Part shown: positions 36,741 through 48,853 of the stretch, piece by piece | How positions within the stretch are numbered: position 1 is the first letter of the stretch | Layout of the letters: the number at the start of each line of letters is the position of its first letter | NCBI RefSeq assembly: GCF_018687715.1 | Contig: NC_056765.1 | Location: forward strand, 19,800,894 to 19,864,893 | Length of the DNA stretch: 64,000 nt | Direction: 5' to 3' | Source of the DNA: Carya illinoinensis | Lineage: Eukaryota; Streptophyta; Magnoliopsida; Fagales; Juglandaceae | The notes under the pieces: model-generated | What the model saw: only the letters and a program-made list of their open reading frames with translations | Told to the model about the DNA's origin: nothing | Databases searched by the model: none | Program-made: the position numbers and the translations under genes

Positions 36741-38815
36741 TGTGATACCTCCAACTCCGACGTGCAAAAATGTAGGAATCGTGATATCGGGATAATAACA
36801 ACATGGGTCACGCATCCCAATGACGAGTGATAAGTGTGTTTACTTGGAAAAAGTATACAACAAAAATTGTAACGGATAACTATATGATAGTCAACTATGT
36901 ACCATAATTTTTTTAAGTATAGAACCACGAAAGTAAAAGATCCTTAAATAGGTTTACAGTTATCCAACTAAATTATAATACAAATCAAAAGGGGAACATA
37001 TCCCATGACCCAAAAGTGACCACATGTCACTCCTCTAGGCTCAACGCCATCCTCTGCATCAAAATCTACGATTTCATAAAAAGGAATAGTAGGAAAGAAT
37101 ACCATGTGAGATTGTGAATCTCGGTAAATAAACTAACTAAACAACCATTGAGATAAAAATATGTTAATGTAACCAACATGTATGCATGATATGATGAAAC
37201 ATGCATATGCCGAAGACCATCATTTTCTCTGAAAATGACCATGTTTCCAACATACGCCAAAAATTTCATTTGACCCAAAACACGCCATTAAATACCATAC
37301 GCCATTTTCCTAGGAAATGACCCAAACAATAACAACCATTTTTTCCAAAAAATGGTTCTTGTATCTATTTAATCATAAACCGTAATTTTTCCAGAAAATG
37401 ACCCAACGTATTCATTTATCAGTCACTGTAAGTGGGAATCATAGGTGAAACTCTACCACAATCCTTACTTACCATTATATCTACCGTGTGCAACTTAAGT
37501 GGGAATCACAGGTGGGACTCTACCACCGTCCCTACTTACTTTCATCCCTACCGTTTCATTTTTTCCTCTCTTTCATTCCTTTCAATTCATTCATTATAAA
37601 CATACCCAAAATCCGTTCTCACATGAAAACCCAGTTTTCATTTACAACACATGAGCATACATGAACATATGATAAATGTCATGACACCAACACGACATAT
37701 AAAATATCCAACACAATCCACTTCCACAAACAATTTCATCCTCCAATTCGACCCAACTTCCATACTCCTTAGACCCAAGGTCTGGCAAAACCAACCAAAC
37801 TGTAGAAATATGTTAGTATAAAAATATACTTAAATCTTAAGAAAATTCATTGAAAAAATTACTTACAATGGTGGAAGGAAAATTTGGAAGGTCAAGGGTG
37901 ATGTCAAAAGTGGTGTAGCAGCGGTGGACAGTGATTTTACAGGTGTTGGCTATGGGTCAAAATTAGAGAAAATCAAAGGGGAGCTACAGAGGCTTGGGTT
38001 GGTCACGGAGGGAAGTTGGTGAAGTTGATGGTGGTGGCTGGAGGCCGTGGGTGGCGGATTGGGGATGTGTGAGGTATAGAGAGCCCGTGAGAGAGAGAGC
38101 TTGATTCGGGCTATGAGAGGGAGGGGAAGATGCAGGGAGGCAGGGGGAGGAAGAGGGTGGTCCAATGAGTCGATGGTGGTAGCTGGCGGCGGCGCTAAAG
38201 TCGTATGGTGGTGAAATGGAGTGGGTGGGAACCCACTTGGGCTGTGCTCACGTGAGGGTGAGAGAGGACTGCGCAGGGGCTGGGTCTGAGGGGTGATGGT
38301 CATCGACATGAGGGGAAGGTGATGGGGTGGGCGGTGACGCCAATGGGTGACGCACGGTGGCAGACTGGGGGAAAAGAAAGTGTACAGTGAGAGAGGAAGG
38401 AGAGGGGTCACGCAGCTAAAGGAGTAGAAGGAAGAAGAAAGAAAAAAGAGAAGAAAAAGAAAAAGGGAAAAAAAGAAAAGGAAAATGAAATTAGATCTAG
38501 GTCCTACATCATGGGTCTTCAAACTGATCCAACAAAAAAAATTTCAAAACGGCAAGTTAAATAAAATAATTTAAACGTAGTGACTAAATAAAATAAAATA
38601 ACAAAATCCAACAATAAAATAATAAAATAATAGAATAAAGAGCAATTTAAGTAATAAACAATATTTAATAAGAAAACACCTTAAACTAAATTTTACAGTT
38701 AGAAGTCGTAAAATAATACCACGTAAATCATCTAAAATTTAAAACAAGAAACCCCATAATCTTAATAAATGAAATAATTATTTAATTGAGATACATTTAA
38801 ATACGGGGTATCATA
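36741..38815 (-). mobile_element. Inner solo LTR nested in the outer solo LTR
   Basis: On the minus strand it starts TATGATACCCCG and ends GGAGGTATCACA, about 2075 bp. It is flanked by aaaac and gaaac, a near-perfect 5-bp duplication. It contains a pyrimidine-rich stretch, two related blocks with agtgggaatca (about 37430 and 37498), and several aaaatggtt/ccattttc words like those in the LTRs of A and B. The 190-codon frame 37950-38522 is low complexity and not taken as a gene. Confidence 0.75.
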
Positions 38816-39182
38816 GAAACCGTGTCTTACCTTGGTCTCTCATGAAGGTGCTGAAATTTCCTTCTTGAATAAACTTTCCTTGTTTGGTTGGAGAGGAAAT
38901 GTGAGAAAATGTGAGAATCTTCAAGTGAAAGTGTGAGAATTGTTTGGAGAGGATGAGGGCACATGCAATTTTAAAAAATGGGTAAGAGGAAAAACCCATA
39001 GGCGTGTACTTCTCTCCTTTTATACTTGGTCTCTTCATCTTCCCTCTTGTTTGCCTCCAAAAACCTAGCATGAGTGACAAGTGGCACAGGTTTCTTCTTC
39101 CATCTTCTCCATTGCTGAAATACCCTCTTGGTAGTCCATCATTGGAGTGCATTGGGAATGGGCAAGCATTGTCTTGTAGATC

Positions 39183-39183
<1 letters not shown>

Positions 39184-39226
<43 letters not shown>
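39184..39226. repeat. Poly(C) run of 43 bases
   Basis: An uninterrupted C run followed by ggg, inside the outer solo LTR. It yields meaningless poly-Pro and poly-Gly frames. The exact length may be unreliable in an assembly. Confidence 0.9.
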
Positions 39227-39228
<2 letters not shown>

Positions 39229-40208
39229 GCTGAAAATCCCACATCTTTCCTTTTATGATCTTCCCTCTTCTTAAACATATGAATATTCTTCAAGGGTACT
39301 TGTGTAAAATGACTTATGCCTCTTCCTTTTCCCAACAAGTAACTCTTGACATCAATGACAAGTGGCATAGACGTGTGCATTGCCAATTGCCGCCCACTCT
39401 CTTCTCTTCTTCTTTCATCTTGTTGCTTCAATTCATCTTCCCATGATGACTCTTCCTATGCCATCGGTTCAAATTAAAAACTTCATGACAAGTGATGGTT
39501 GTGCTTGGACTAGTGGTGGCCAAAATTACAAGGGTAAATTAGTCCATTATGCAAATATCTCTTCATCAAATATTCTAAAAACTCATGGCATGGTTGACAC
39601 TTGGCAAAATCTAAAATTATCTTGAATATAAGATAAGAAATTCGAAATGCCCTTATGTCCCTTCAGTTTCCCCATGAAAATTACCTAGAAAACCCACTTT
39701 TATCTTTCATAGGCTCCCTTTTCCATAAGCATCAACATGAGAACTTGAAATTGGGCCAAATGATAGGGTCTAGGCATGTGGGAAAGGCTTGGCTGAAAAT
39801 CACTTAGTCTCCCTAGGTCATCTTGTCATTTGATTCTTCTAGAAGGTGCCTAGCATACATGACAAGTGGCAAATCCCTAGGGTAAGCGTGCAAGCCATCC
39901 TTGGGTTCCACACACCTCTCTCTCCCCCCCTTAGTCCGCTAACCTAACTAGATACCTATTGCCTCACATACATGACACATGGAACTGATGACAAAGGCTT
40001 GGGTCATGGGTTTTGGACTATTGGGCTTAGGTTTTTTAATAGGGGCCAAACTACACTAGGCATTCTAGGGCTAGCTGTCTCTTGGGCTTAAGTTTCACAC
40101 TAAAATTTCTTAAGCTTCTTCTCTCATTAAAACACTAAGGCCCTTAAAATACTATATGGCCACTAAAAATAACGATAAACCATGCTTAGCCGAGTTCGGG
40201 TTATCACA

Positions 40209-40750
40209 CTCAAGTGCCACGAGTGTAGTGAGTACGACACATGGAGGACATGGAGACCATAGCGAGGTCGTGCAAGCTAGAGTGTATGCACTTCCTCCAG
40301 GAGAAGTCGATGAGGATGCCTCAGAGACCCAGGAGGAAGGCATCATAGGTACAAAACCATAGTTTACAACTAACTGACCATGTTAGTAAGTGGTAAGTCG
40401 TAGTTGATCATACAAGGTAAGTTAGGATATCGCATTTCTATGTGAGTACACTATTTGACTCTGGAGCTTTAAAATTCAGTCCTTTATGTCTACTACGTTC
40501 ATCAGGATACTTGGTCTTGTGGTGAAATTAACACGTCAAGGAGTCTTCCTAGAGCTACCAAAAGGAGGAATAGTGTACTGCACTACGATAGTTAGAGAGT
40601 GTCCTTTGGAGATAGATGGAATCTCTAACATCATGTCTCAAGCTAGGTTATTGAGGTGAAGACTTAATTTCTATTTTGAGCTAAGTGGACTTAAGCCCAA
40701 TGGATTATGAAGACTAAAATCATGTAAGTGAAGGGGATCTTATCTTTTGT
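40209..40750 (+). pseudogene. Gypsy element D gag end and protease
   Basis: After the solo LTR the gag frame resumes with VVSTTHGGHGDHSEVVQARV then YALPPGEVDEDASETQEEG, the usual linker after the zinc knuckle. A 73-bp stretch then separates it from a protease start in another frame (FYVSTLFDSGA; active site DSG). Later come QGVFLELPKGGIVYCTTIV and RECPLEIDGI, seen in gypsy proteases. No reverse transcriptase follows. Confidence 0.7.
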
Positions 40751-41770
40751 TAGCGGGATAGGTGCCCAAGCCCAAGAGAAGGCTCGAAGTTTTTTAAATT
40801 TCGGCCATAAAAGGGTTTCAAGATTAGCCTGTGCCTGTGTGTGTATTCTTCTAGAATGGTTGTTGAATTTTGGGAACAGATACCCGGGTCTCTCTTAGTT
40901 GGGAATTTCCTTGGGATATCAACAACAATTTTCTGTTGTTTATGCCTTTAAAATATTGATAATATAATTTTGGTCTTAACATTATCTTTTTAATTTTGTG
41001 GCCTTTCGTAATTAACACGTTTTGCTTTGCCTCTTAAAATTTTTTAACATGTCTCTTGTTGGCTTTTAATGGAGTGACGACTATGACTGGCGAGGAATAG
41101 AAATGCCAGTGTTGGCACATGATTTTAATTTAATTTGGTCGAATATCGTTGCTGATCAATTTGGCAGTCTCAATATATAAGAACTAGGAAGTCTCTCAGA
41201 ATATAAGTTTGAATATATTTGTACCAAAATAATTTCAAATTTTAAGATGTTTTATTTCAATTATATATATATATATACTCGAGTGAACTTTCTCAAAATA
41301 AAATAAAAGACGAATTCGAACAAAAAATCTAACATTATTTTCTTCGAGCTGTGTTTTTTGAAAATTTTTATATTACATGTCATGATTCATATAGCATAAT
41401 TTGATTTTTAAATTTTAAATTTTGAAATATCTCTGTCAAAATAAATTATGTCACGTAGATTATTTGTAATGTAAAGACTTTCAAATAAAATTATTCATTT
41501 CAATGCCTTGTGTTTTCAAATCCTAATAAAAACATCTAAAATTCAAACCTATTTATAAGGGGTAAAATGACTTCTACAGAATCTCATAAATCTTTTTAAA
41601 TTTTTTTTAATTTTTTAAATGCAATATTAGAAAATAACTCTACATTTAAGTATCCTCTTACTCTTCTTGGAAAAGAAGGTCAAATAAATAAATAAAAGAA
41701 AAAAGAAGAAGAAAAAAGCTATAAGAGGGAATATTAGAATATAGGATTATATTCAAATAGAGTCGAGTTG
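40751..41770. other. No recognisable feature
   Basis: AT-rich DNA with a short TA microsatellite (41264-41277). I see no gene, RNA or element boundary. Confidence 0.4.
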
Positions 41771-41778
41771 AATTTAGA

Positions 41779-42323
41779 TAGAGGTGTAAAACTAAATTGA
41801 AAAACGAGAAACTAGCCTGGACCGGTTGGTTCGGTCCGGAATCGGTTCCTTCATTTTAAAAACCAGTCAAATCCGGTCTGGAATTGGTTTTTTACGTTTT
41901 CTAACACCGGACCAGACCGGTTTACATATTATATATATTTTATTAATTTTAATATTATATATAATATAGTTTATCTCGTATATAATTTTTTATATATAAT
42001 ATATAATTATGTATAAAATAATATATTATAATTTATAACGTAATATTTTAATCTTAAATATGAATATTTATTTGATTATATGTTTTAAATACATTTTTTT
42101 TCTAATAAATTCTCAACATATTTCTTTTGATAAATACATTAGTAATATTAATATACTTAATATATTAAAACTGAAAATCCATACCGAAACGGGTAAAATT
42201 GGAAGTACTAATTTAGAGAGTTAACCAATGAATAATTGGTTTTAAAAAATATAAAACTGGTGTTACCAGCTTGATCCTAGATTTTGTCCATAATGGGATC
42301 AAATCGACCCGGTTACTACCCTG
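41779..42323. mobile_element. Non-autonomous hAT-type element (545 bp)
   Basis: Flanked by an exact 8-bp duplication aatttaga (41771-41778 and 42324-42331), the hAT signature. The ends read tagaggtgtaaaac and, from the other side, cagggtagtaac. Near the ends are accggttcggtccgg-like words in both orientations, common in plant hAT MITEs. The core is very AT-rich with no coding capacity. Confidence 0.8.
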
Positions 42324-42331
42324 AATTTAGA

Positions 42332-43078
42332 TAAAAGAAAAGAAAATATTATTTGAAATTGGTTTACATATTTCTTTTTTATAACAAACATACATTAGTA
42401 GAAACAATCAGGATAAGCAGTTTTTGTCAATCCAAATAGTTTGAGAAACAAAACATTGGTGCATTTGCCAACCACATTTATATATTATGAAGATTCCAAG
42501 CATTAAGGGCTAGTCTATGAGCAACCTTATTTTCCATGCAATGCAAGTGCTGAATTTAAAATTCAGAAAAATGTTGTACGTGGCGCGCGTGCTCCTTGTT
42601 TCTTTAATAAGATTTCCAATAGCAAAGTAAGATTCCTTCTCCTCTTATAGCTCGGCCTTGATCATCAAGAAGTAGGTTGTAAAAGCATGATCAATCACCT
42701 TAACAGAATTTCATATGAAATGGGAATAGAACCTGTACTAATCCATGAGAAACATATAACTCAAAGATTGAAAGATTTGAGATATTTACAGTGTATGAAG
42801 ATGTATTTGGATTTTTATTCAATTTTAAATAGCTAAGAGATTTAAATAATGATGATTTGGAGAAAAGATATCTAGCTCTTGAACATTTTCTAATATTGAT
42901 GGTCTTGATTATACAAATAGGAGATAATACTCCATTAATTGAGATACTAAGTTATAAAAAAATTTGGATTGTATTCCAAATTATTATATAATATTATTAA
43001 CAATACCAATAACATTTGTTTTTATATAAAGCAGAGTTTTCAAGATTAAATAGATAAAATCTTATTTAAGACCAACTA
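42332..43078. other. No recognisable feature
   Basis: AT-rich intergenic DNA. No gene or repeat boundary identified. Confidence 0.4.
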
Positions 43079-43390
43079 TGGGGTTGTTTGGATTCAGAAA
43101 CCATCTCATCTCATTTCATCTCATTTTCACAATTTTTTCAAATTTTCACATTAAATATAATAAACAATTCAAAATTTTCAGATCATAATTCAACATTTTC
43201 AAATTTGAAAATAATATTAATATTGAAAAATAATATTCTAATAATATTTTATTTAACTTTCAACTAAAACCATCTCATCTAACCTTATCAATCATTACAA
43301 CTTTTATAATTTTCCATACAAAAAAAATATAATAAACAATTCAACTTTCATCTAAAACCATTTTATCTCATGTTGCTGTCCAAACAGCCT
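43079..43390. mobile_element. MITE with gtttgga-type terminal repeats
   Basis: Left end tggggttgtttggattcag; right end on the other strand aggctgtttggacagc; repeated atctcatctcatttcatctc inside. A 3-bp cta occurs on both sides, which would fit a PIF/Harbinger-type insertion. Exact ends are uncertain by a base or two. Confidence 0.6.
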
Positions 43391-43566
43391 CTAAATGAGT
43401 ACTTGGCAATATTATCCATTGAAAATGATAAACTTGAATAGAAAAATTAGTGATTTTTGCATCTAAAGAATCAAGGGACATTTCATATAAAATCTTCTGA
43501 TTTATGTTTAAATATAATTTTACTATTTTTAAACTAAGGCGTCACCTTAATTAGTTGTTCGCCACA

Positions 43567-43571
<5 letters not shown>

Positions 43572-43604
<33 letters not shown>
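43572..43604. repeat. TA microsatellite
   Basis: About 16 TA units, longer than the equivalent run in copy 1 (10547-10567). Confidence 0.9.
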
Positions 43605-43606
<2 letters not shown>

Positions 43607-43676
43607 ATGTGTGTATGTATATATGTTGAACCTCCCAGACCTGGCACATACTAGGAAAATTACCAATCGCCAACAT

Positions 43677-44746
43677 GAGAAATACTGGTTGCACACGCCG
43701 AAGGGGACACGGCGCGTACACGGGTCCCACGTGGACATTAATGAAACGGTGCGCAGCAATTTTCTTGTACCCTTCAATAGACCTTCGTAAAATCGGTGCC
43801 GATTGAACACTGCAGGTAAGAACGAAATCATCTCCTTCTTCTCTCTTCTAAAACCGGCTTCATGTTTCGTATACATGCGCAAGCATTTCGTTCGCACGAT
43901 CCTGCAGCTAGAGATCAGAGTCATGTCTCAACCAGATCAGCAAAATTATGGACATGCAACTGATAGCCTAGAGGTAAAAAAAACTTCACAAACTCAAGAA
44001 ATTGCAGTGTGCACATGCCTGCATAAAGACACAAAAAGATTAAAAAATTCGTCATCTCCCACAAGACAAATGTCCACCAATACATTCTGAATGTCAATAT
44101 ACACCAATATACACCAATAATGACTTGACCTTCTAGCACCAGCGAAAACATCACAAACAGAGGCATTTTTCCTGATTTCTTGGAACGTGACTGTATTTCT
44201 CAATTTGGGAATAATACACACATTTCATCAGGAATTTGAAGAAAGAAATAAGAAGAGGAAGAATAAACACTACCTGCACAATGTAGTGGCTTCGGATTCG
44301 ACGATGACAGGAGTGTGGTTGCTGGGCAGGAGAACTGGTTTGTGCAGTCGGAATCGATTTCTACCGATTTGGGTTACGAAATGGGTTTTTCTGCAGCGTG
44401 AAGGTGCAGGAAATTTTTGGTTTTGAAATGGGTTTCGCACGACCTAGTTTCAATGGATTTATTTCTAGTTTTGAAATGGGTTTCGCACGACTTGGTTTTC
44501 AAATGGGTTTCGCTGAACAATCGTTTATCTGAAAATTTCTAGAATCGACGACGAGATAAGTGTGGAGGCAGCCGTCGTCTAGCCCTGCTTCATCCTCACT
44601 CTGTACGTGAAGGAAGAGGGGGGAGGCAGAACGATAAGGCCCGGGGGAATCCTCGATGCGGTGCGCAACGCACCGTTTCATTATCGTGCCACGTGGATGG
44701 CGTGTACGCGAAGGGTACGCGACGCCGTATGCAAATAGCATTTCTC
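43677..44746. mobile_element. Non-autonomous Mutator-like element (1070 bp) downstream of AO2
   Basis: Flanked by an exact 9-bp duplication cgccaacat (43668-43676 and 44747-44755); copy 1 has a single cgccaacat at the same place. The terminal inverted repeats are about 90 bp: left gagaaatactggttgcacac, right (other strand) gagaaatgctatttgcatac, both going on to ccacgtgg and aatgaaacggtgcg. Nine-base duplications and long inverted repeats define MULEs. No transposase is present. Inside, a Met frame at 43923 runs 17 codons to a gag/gtaaaa border, so the core could hold captured gene DNA. It inserted about 200 bp past the AO2 stop codon. Confidence 0.88.
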
Positions 44747-47444
44747 CGCCAACATTGATATGGGAAGAGTAACTTACTGCATAAGAAGGATCAGAACAAC
44801 GATATAAAAAAAAAAAAAAAACTTTAAAAAAAGAGAGAGAAGAACAATGATAATAACACGAATTCATCCCTTTTTGTTTTGTTTTGTTTTTTTTAGGGGG
44901 TGGGGGGGCTCTTGGACCATCTCTCCTAGTGAGACTAAAATTAGGTGGAATCAGCGCCCTCTATTCTTGTACAAAAGTTTTGCAGTTAGACCACAGGTAA
45001 GAGCCTCATTAGGTATTTTTTTCACATGATGAACACCTTCGGCAAAGACCACGCCCATACCCATATGCAAATGAGGCTCGATGTGGCAATGGAAGGCCCG
45101 CACTCCTGGATTATCTGCCACAAACCTTAAAGCTGTCCATCCATATGGGAAGATGACTGCAGTATTCCTCAAAGGCGGATTTTTGAAGTTGAGTTTCTTC
45201 TCATCCTTGGCCGAGAACTTCCCTTCTCCATATCCCAACACCCAAAAATCATGACCATGCAAGTGCCAAGGGTGTATTTCGCTAACATTATCGCTTAGCG
45301 CATTGGCATTTTGAAGTATCACATCTACCGTAGTATTCAAGCCAAACATGTAAACCCCACATCCAGTAGTTGAGTTAGGGTTGATCGGAGGTCTCATTAC
45401 GTCATAGTTGTCGGGGAAGTTCTCCTGTGGACTCTTTTGATCGAAAGCATTTCGTAGATCATATTTTATGGAGCCCAGATAAGGAGTGGGTGGTAATGCC
45501 AAAGAGACATTATTGATAGCCCACTTGGTAAATCCATCAATTTTATTTTGGGTGTTGAGGAGGGTGATCCGACGGTCGTAACTTGTCGGAGGTTTTGGGG
45601 ACCCCATGAGAGCAAAGATACTCTTAGAGAACGTCTTGCTATGGTGATAATCATTCCATGGAGGAGTCACGGGAGGTGGAGAAGTGGGGAACTTTGACGC
45701 AGAAGTTGGTTGGTAATTTAGGATGGTAAGGCCAGGAGGGGTGGCTGGAAGCCTTCCTCTTACACCTATAGAAAGCCAGTAGTTCTTGGAAGGATCTTGA
45801 TCTGTAGTTATTAGGACTGATTAGCTTTCACCAGAGTATATGTCCAAGTCATTGACCGCAAATGGTTGTAGATAATTCCCGTCAGCTTCTACCACCACCA
45901 TTTTGTGATTCTGAAGAATACACACACGTAAACACAGTATTTAGATCAACAAAAGGACATAAAGGAGATACCACAATCAGCTATCATGCATCCACTATAA
46001 AACAACACAAGTAAGCATTCCCATCATCCTTCTGGCCTCCGAAAGACTTAGCCTTGGTTGTATTTAAAAATACTATTAATTCTTCTAATTATTATAATTT
46101 TTTTAAAATTTTAAATAAAATGTAATAAATATTTAAAATTTTTTAAATTTTATAATAAAAATAATATTTTATTTAACTTTCATTACTTTCCAAACAGAGC
46201 CTTATGTTTAACCAATTGTCGTTTACATTTTCCTTTTACATCAAGGATCCGGCGATGAACAAGTCATGATAAAGCAGGCATGTTCAGATGGCAGCATGCC
46301 TCACTGTTTCAGTAAAATTTCCAGTCGTACAATATGGAGAAGTATTCAACATGTCGCATCTGCCAAAGCCCAAGGATAATAGGTCATGATCCAGAGCTCC
46401 CTTAAATTGAAAAGAGAAATACTATTCCTACAAAATTTTCTTACCGAAATTTCTTACCCGAATTGCATTTTATATATATTTTTTTAATTTTTTTGTTTTT
46501 TACTTCATGATTATGAAACTGTTTTTAAATAAATTTGTAATTTTTTTATTTTTAAAAAATAGTTAAATACTTTTAAAAAATGTTTCAAAAAAAGTAAATA
46601 GAAAAAAGTTGTTCAGTGTGAGCGTAGCACTTCCCGATTGAAAAAGGGAATAAAAAAGGACAGCACGTAAAGAGAGAAACATCGTACTGATCCTTTGAAA
46701 AGTTACAGCTTTGGCTTCTGGACTTTTGGCTTTAGAAGCAAACCCTAGCTTCTGTGCTTCGTACCCAAAAAAAGAAAAGAAAAGACCATTTCACATGAAC
46801 TTTGCCACCAATCACTCGTTTTCTATTTCCTTACTTTATATATATTTTTACTCACAAAATAAACTCAACTATCTCTAAGCTTCTAATTGGGTGTACATTA
46901 AAATCATTACCAATTTATAAAGTAATTTTTTTTCTTATAATTATCTTTCTATAACCACTAATTGAAGGTCTACATCATATGATCTATATTTCAAAAAAGT
47001 AGCGCTAGAGCTACAGAATCCCAAAAAAAGCTTCTGAATGCACCTTTTTTTTATTTTTCATTTATTTTTCATTCATTTTTTATATTCTTAAATATTTTTT
47101 TTAATTCACAAATTTACTTAATCACTAGGTTAAAAAAAAAGCATTCAATAAAAAAAAACCTCCCGAATATAATCAAAATGACTAATCAATGATATAATTA
47201 GAATCACATTAAAATATTATAAAGAATAAAAACTTCTAATTATTAAATAATATAAAATCTTATACACTACCTATCTTTATCAGTTATCGAAACGAGGTAT
47301 TATACTTTCCGTGCTTAAGTAGCCACAGTAACTATTTGAGAAATACTATATAGTCCCTTTGTTATTATCTCATAAAAATAATTAAAATATTATTACTAAA
47401 ATAATGATAAATAAAATTTTCTTGATAAGGAAACTATATACATC

Positions 47445-47672
47445 TTGGAGAATGATTATCTTCCTATCAAATTTTCCCCGACTCAAACCATGTTGTACGT
47501 TGTGGATCGAATCTTAAGAACAAGATTGATGGTTAAAGTATATATTATTCCCGCAACTTGGGAGCCGATTTTGAATGCGACAATGAAAGGTATTCGGCGT
47601 GTGTTGTTACGTCAGCCTATCTACAAAATGTTCTGGTGCTGTAGCGGGAAGAATCAAAGGTTTTCTCCTTAA
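47445..47672 (+). other. Antisense open frame inside AO2 intron 4
   Basis: A 75-codon Met frame lies antisense in the long intron. The same DNA in copy 1 (about 13305-13530) is interrupted by a stop (tga for tta) and shifted. I recognise no family in it, and it is probably not a gene. The high similarity between copies here is not above that of the surrounding duplication. Confidence 0.2.
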
Positions 47673-47698
47673 AACAAGAGAAAGTTTTAAGAAAGAAA

Positions 47699-47869
47699 GA
47701 GTAATAATATTTGCAGTCGTGGTTATGTAAGCGGTGTGCAGTCATTTTGAAAAAAGTGAATTAATATAAGACCCACATGAAAAAAAATTATTTTTATAAC
47801 TTTTTTTTATTCATTCCGTACAACCGTTTACATTCTCCTTATATGTGCCAACTGTATCTAGTAGTTCTG
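47699..47869. mobile_element. 171-bp insertion in AO2 intron 4
   Basis: Absent from copy 1. It is flanked by agaaagaaa (47690-47698 and 47870-47878), a possible 9-bp duplication, though low complexity. The ends are weakly inverted (gcagtcgtggttatgtaag against acagttggcacatataagg). It may be a very small MULE-type MITE. Confidence 0.55.
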
Positions 47870-48808
47870 AGAAAGAAAATGTCCCGATGAGTTCTTTTTG
47901 CATTTTTTTTTTTAACTTTAAAAAATTAAAGAAAATACTAATAATTAAAACTAGACCATGATGTGTGACGTAGCATGCATGATCCAGTAAAAGTTATGCA
48001 TGTTTGGTATTTGGAATAGATTATAATATTACATACCCCAATGGCCAGGTTGAGTGAAGCAAGTGCTGTGGAGCTGGCAACCCTCAGCCTGTAAGTCTTA
48101 TTGGGACTCACGTGTAGGATCTGAGGTGCGCATGGTTCATTTCCCCTAAATTTGCACTGGCTGGAGTTGGTGTTGCTATATTGGGCTGCCAGGGAACAGT
48201 TGTACTGTCCTCTTCCGTTGATCAGCAGACTCTGGGAAGCATCCAATTTAAAAAGTGAAAACCCACGCAAGAGGCCAGTCGACGGGAACAGAACCAAACG
48301 CACGTAAACTGTACTTTACTTTTGAATGAAGATTACTTTACATGTTGATGATAAAAACGCAACATACCTGAGGTTCACCGATCCAACGAAATGGGTTGGA
48401 GGAGAGGCCAACCTCTTGCTCGTGAACACTTCTGTGCCACCAGTCGCTCAACAATAGGTTGAACTCACCATCATAATGGAATGGCTCTTTCTCTCCCTCT
48501 GCAACGTCCACTATTAGAGACCCATACAACCCTGCCGATCTCTGCATGCCCAAGTGGCCATGGTAAAAGTATGTTCCTGCCTGTACAGTTTTTCAAAACG
48601 CTGTAACTCTCTCTGTGAGCAAAACATGAGTGAGAGTTTACCCTATCAACTTTGAACCTATAATGAAAGGTCTCCCCAGAGTTGATAGCACACTGTGAAA
48701 TGAAAGCAGTTCCATCTGCCCAAGGTGTGCCCAACTGAAAAATAAGAGCATACACTCAGATCAATACAACTCATATAGCTTTAACACAGACGTCGTGGCG
48801 GGCGGGCG

Positions 48809-48853
48809 CGGGGGGGGGGGGGGGGGGGGGGGGGGGGAGAGAGAGAGAGAGAC
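48809..48853. repeat. Poly(G) and GA run in AO2 intron 1
   Basis: About 29 G are followed by (ga)n, ending at the exon 1 donor. AO1 has a shorter, interrupted version (14498-14535). On the gene's strand it is a CT/C run right after the splice donor. Confidence 0.85.

Larger units (their letters stand above)
34420..40208 (-). mobile_element. Outer solo LTR inserted into gag of element D
   Basis: On the minus strand it starts TGTGATAACCC (at 40208) and ends GGAGGTGCCACA (at 34420). It is flanked by ctcga (34415-34419) and ctcaa (40209-40213), a 5-bp target duplication with one change. Gag coding lies on both sides, so no internal retrotransposon region is present: it is a solo LTR of about 3.7 kb once the nested LTR is subtracted. 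Its ends resemble those of the nested LTR. It carries a 43-base C run. No gene is recognised inside. Confidence 0.8.

Noticed and set aside
37950..38522. 190-codon Pro/Ser/His-rich minus frame
   Set aside because: Low complexity in the inner solo LTR, with no recognisable domain.
38811..39431. 206-codon frame with a Gly run
   Set aside because: The frame is carried through by the poly(C) run inside a solo LTR.
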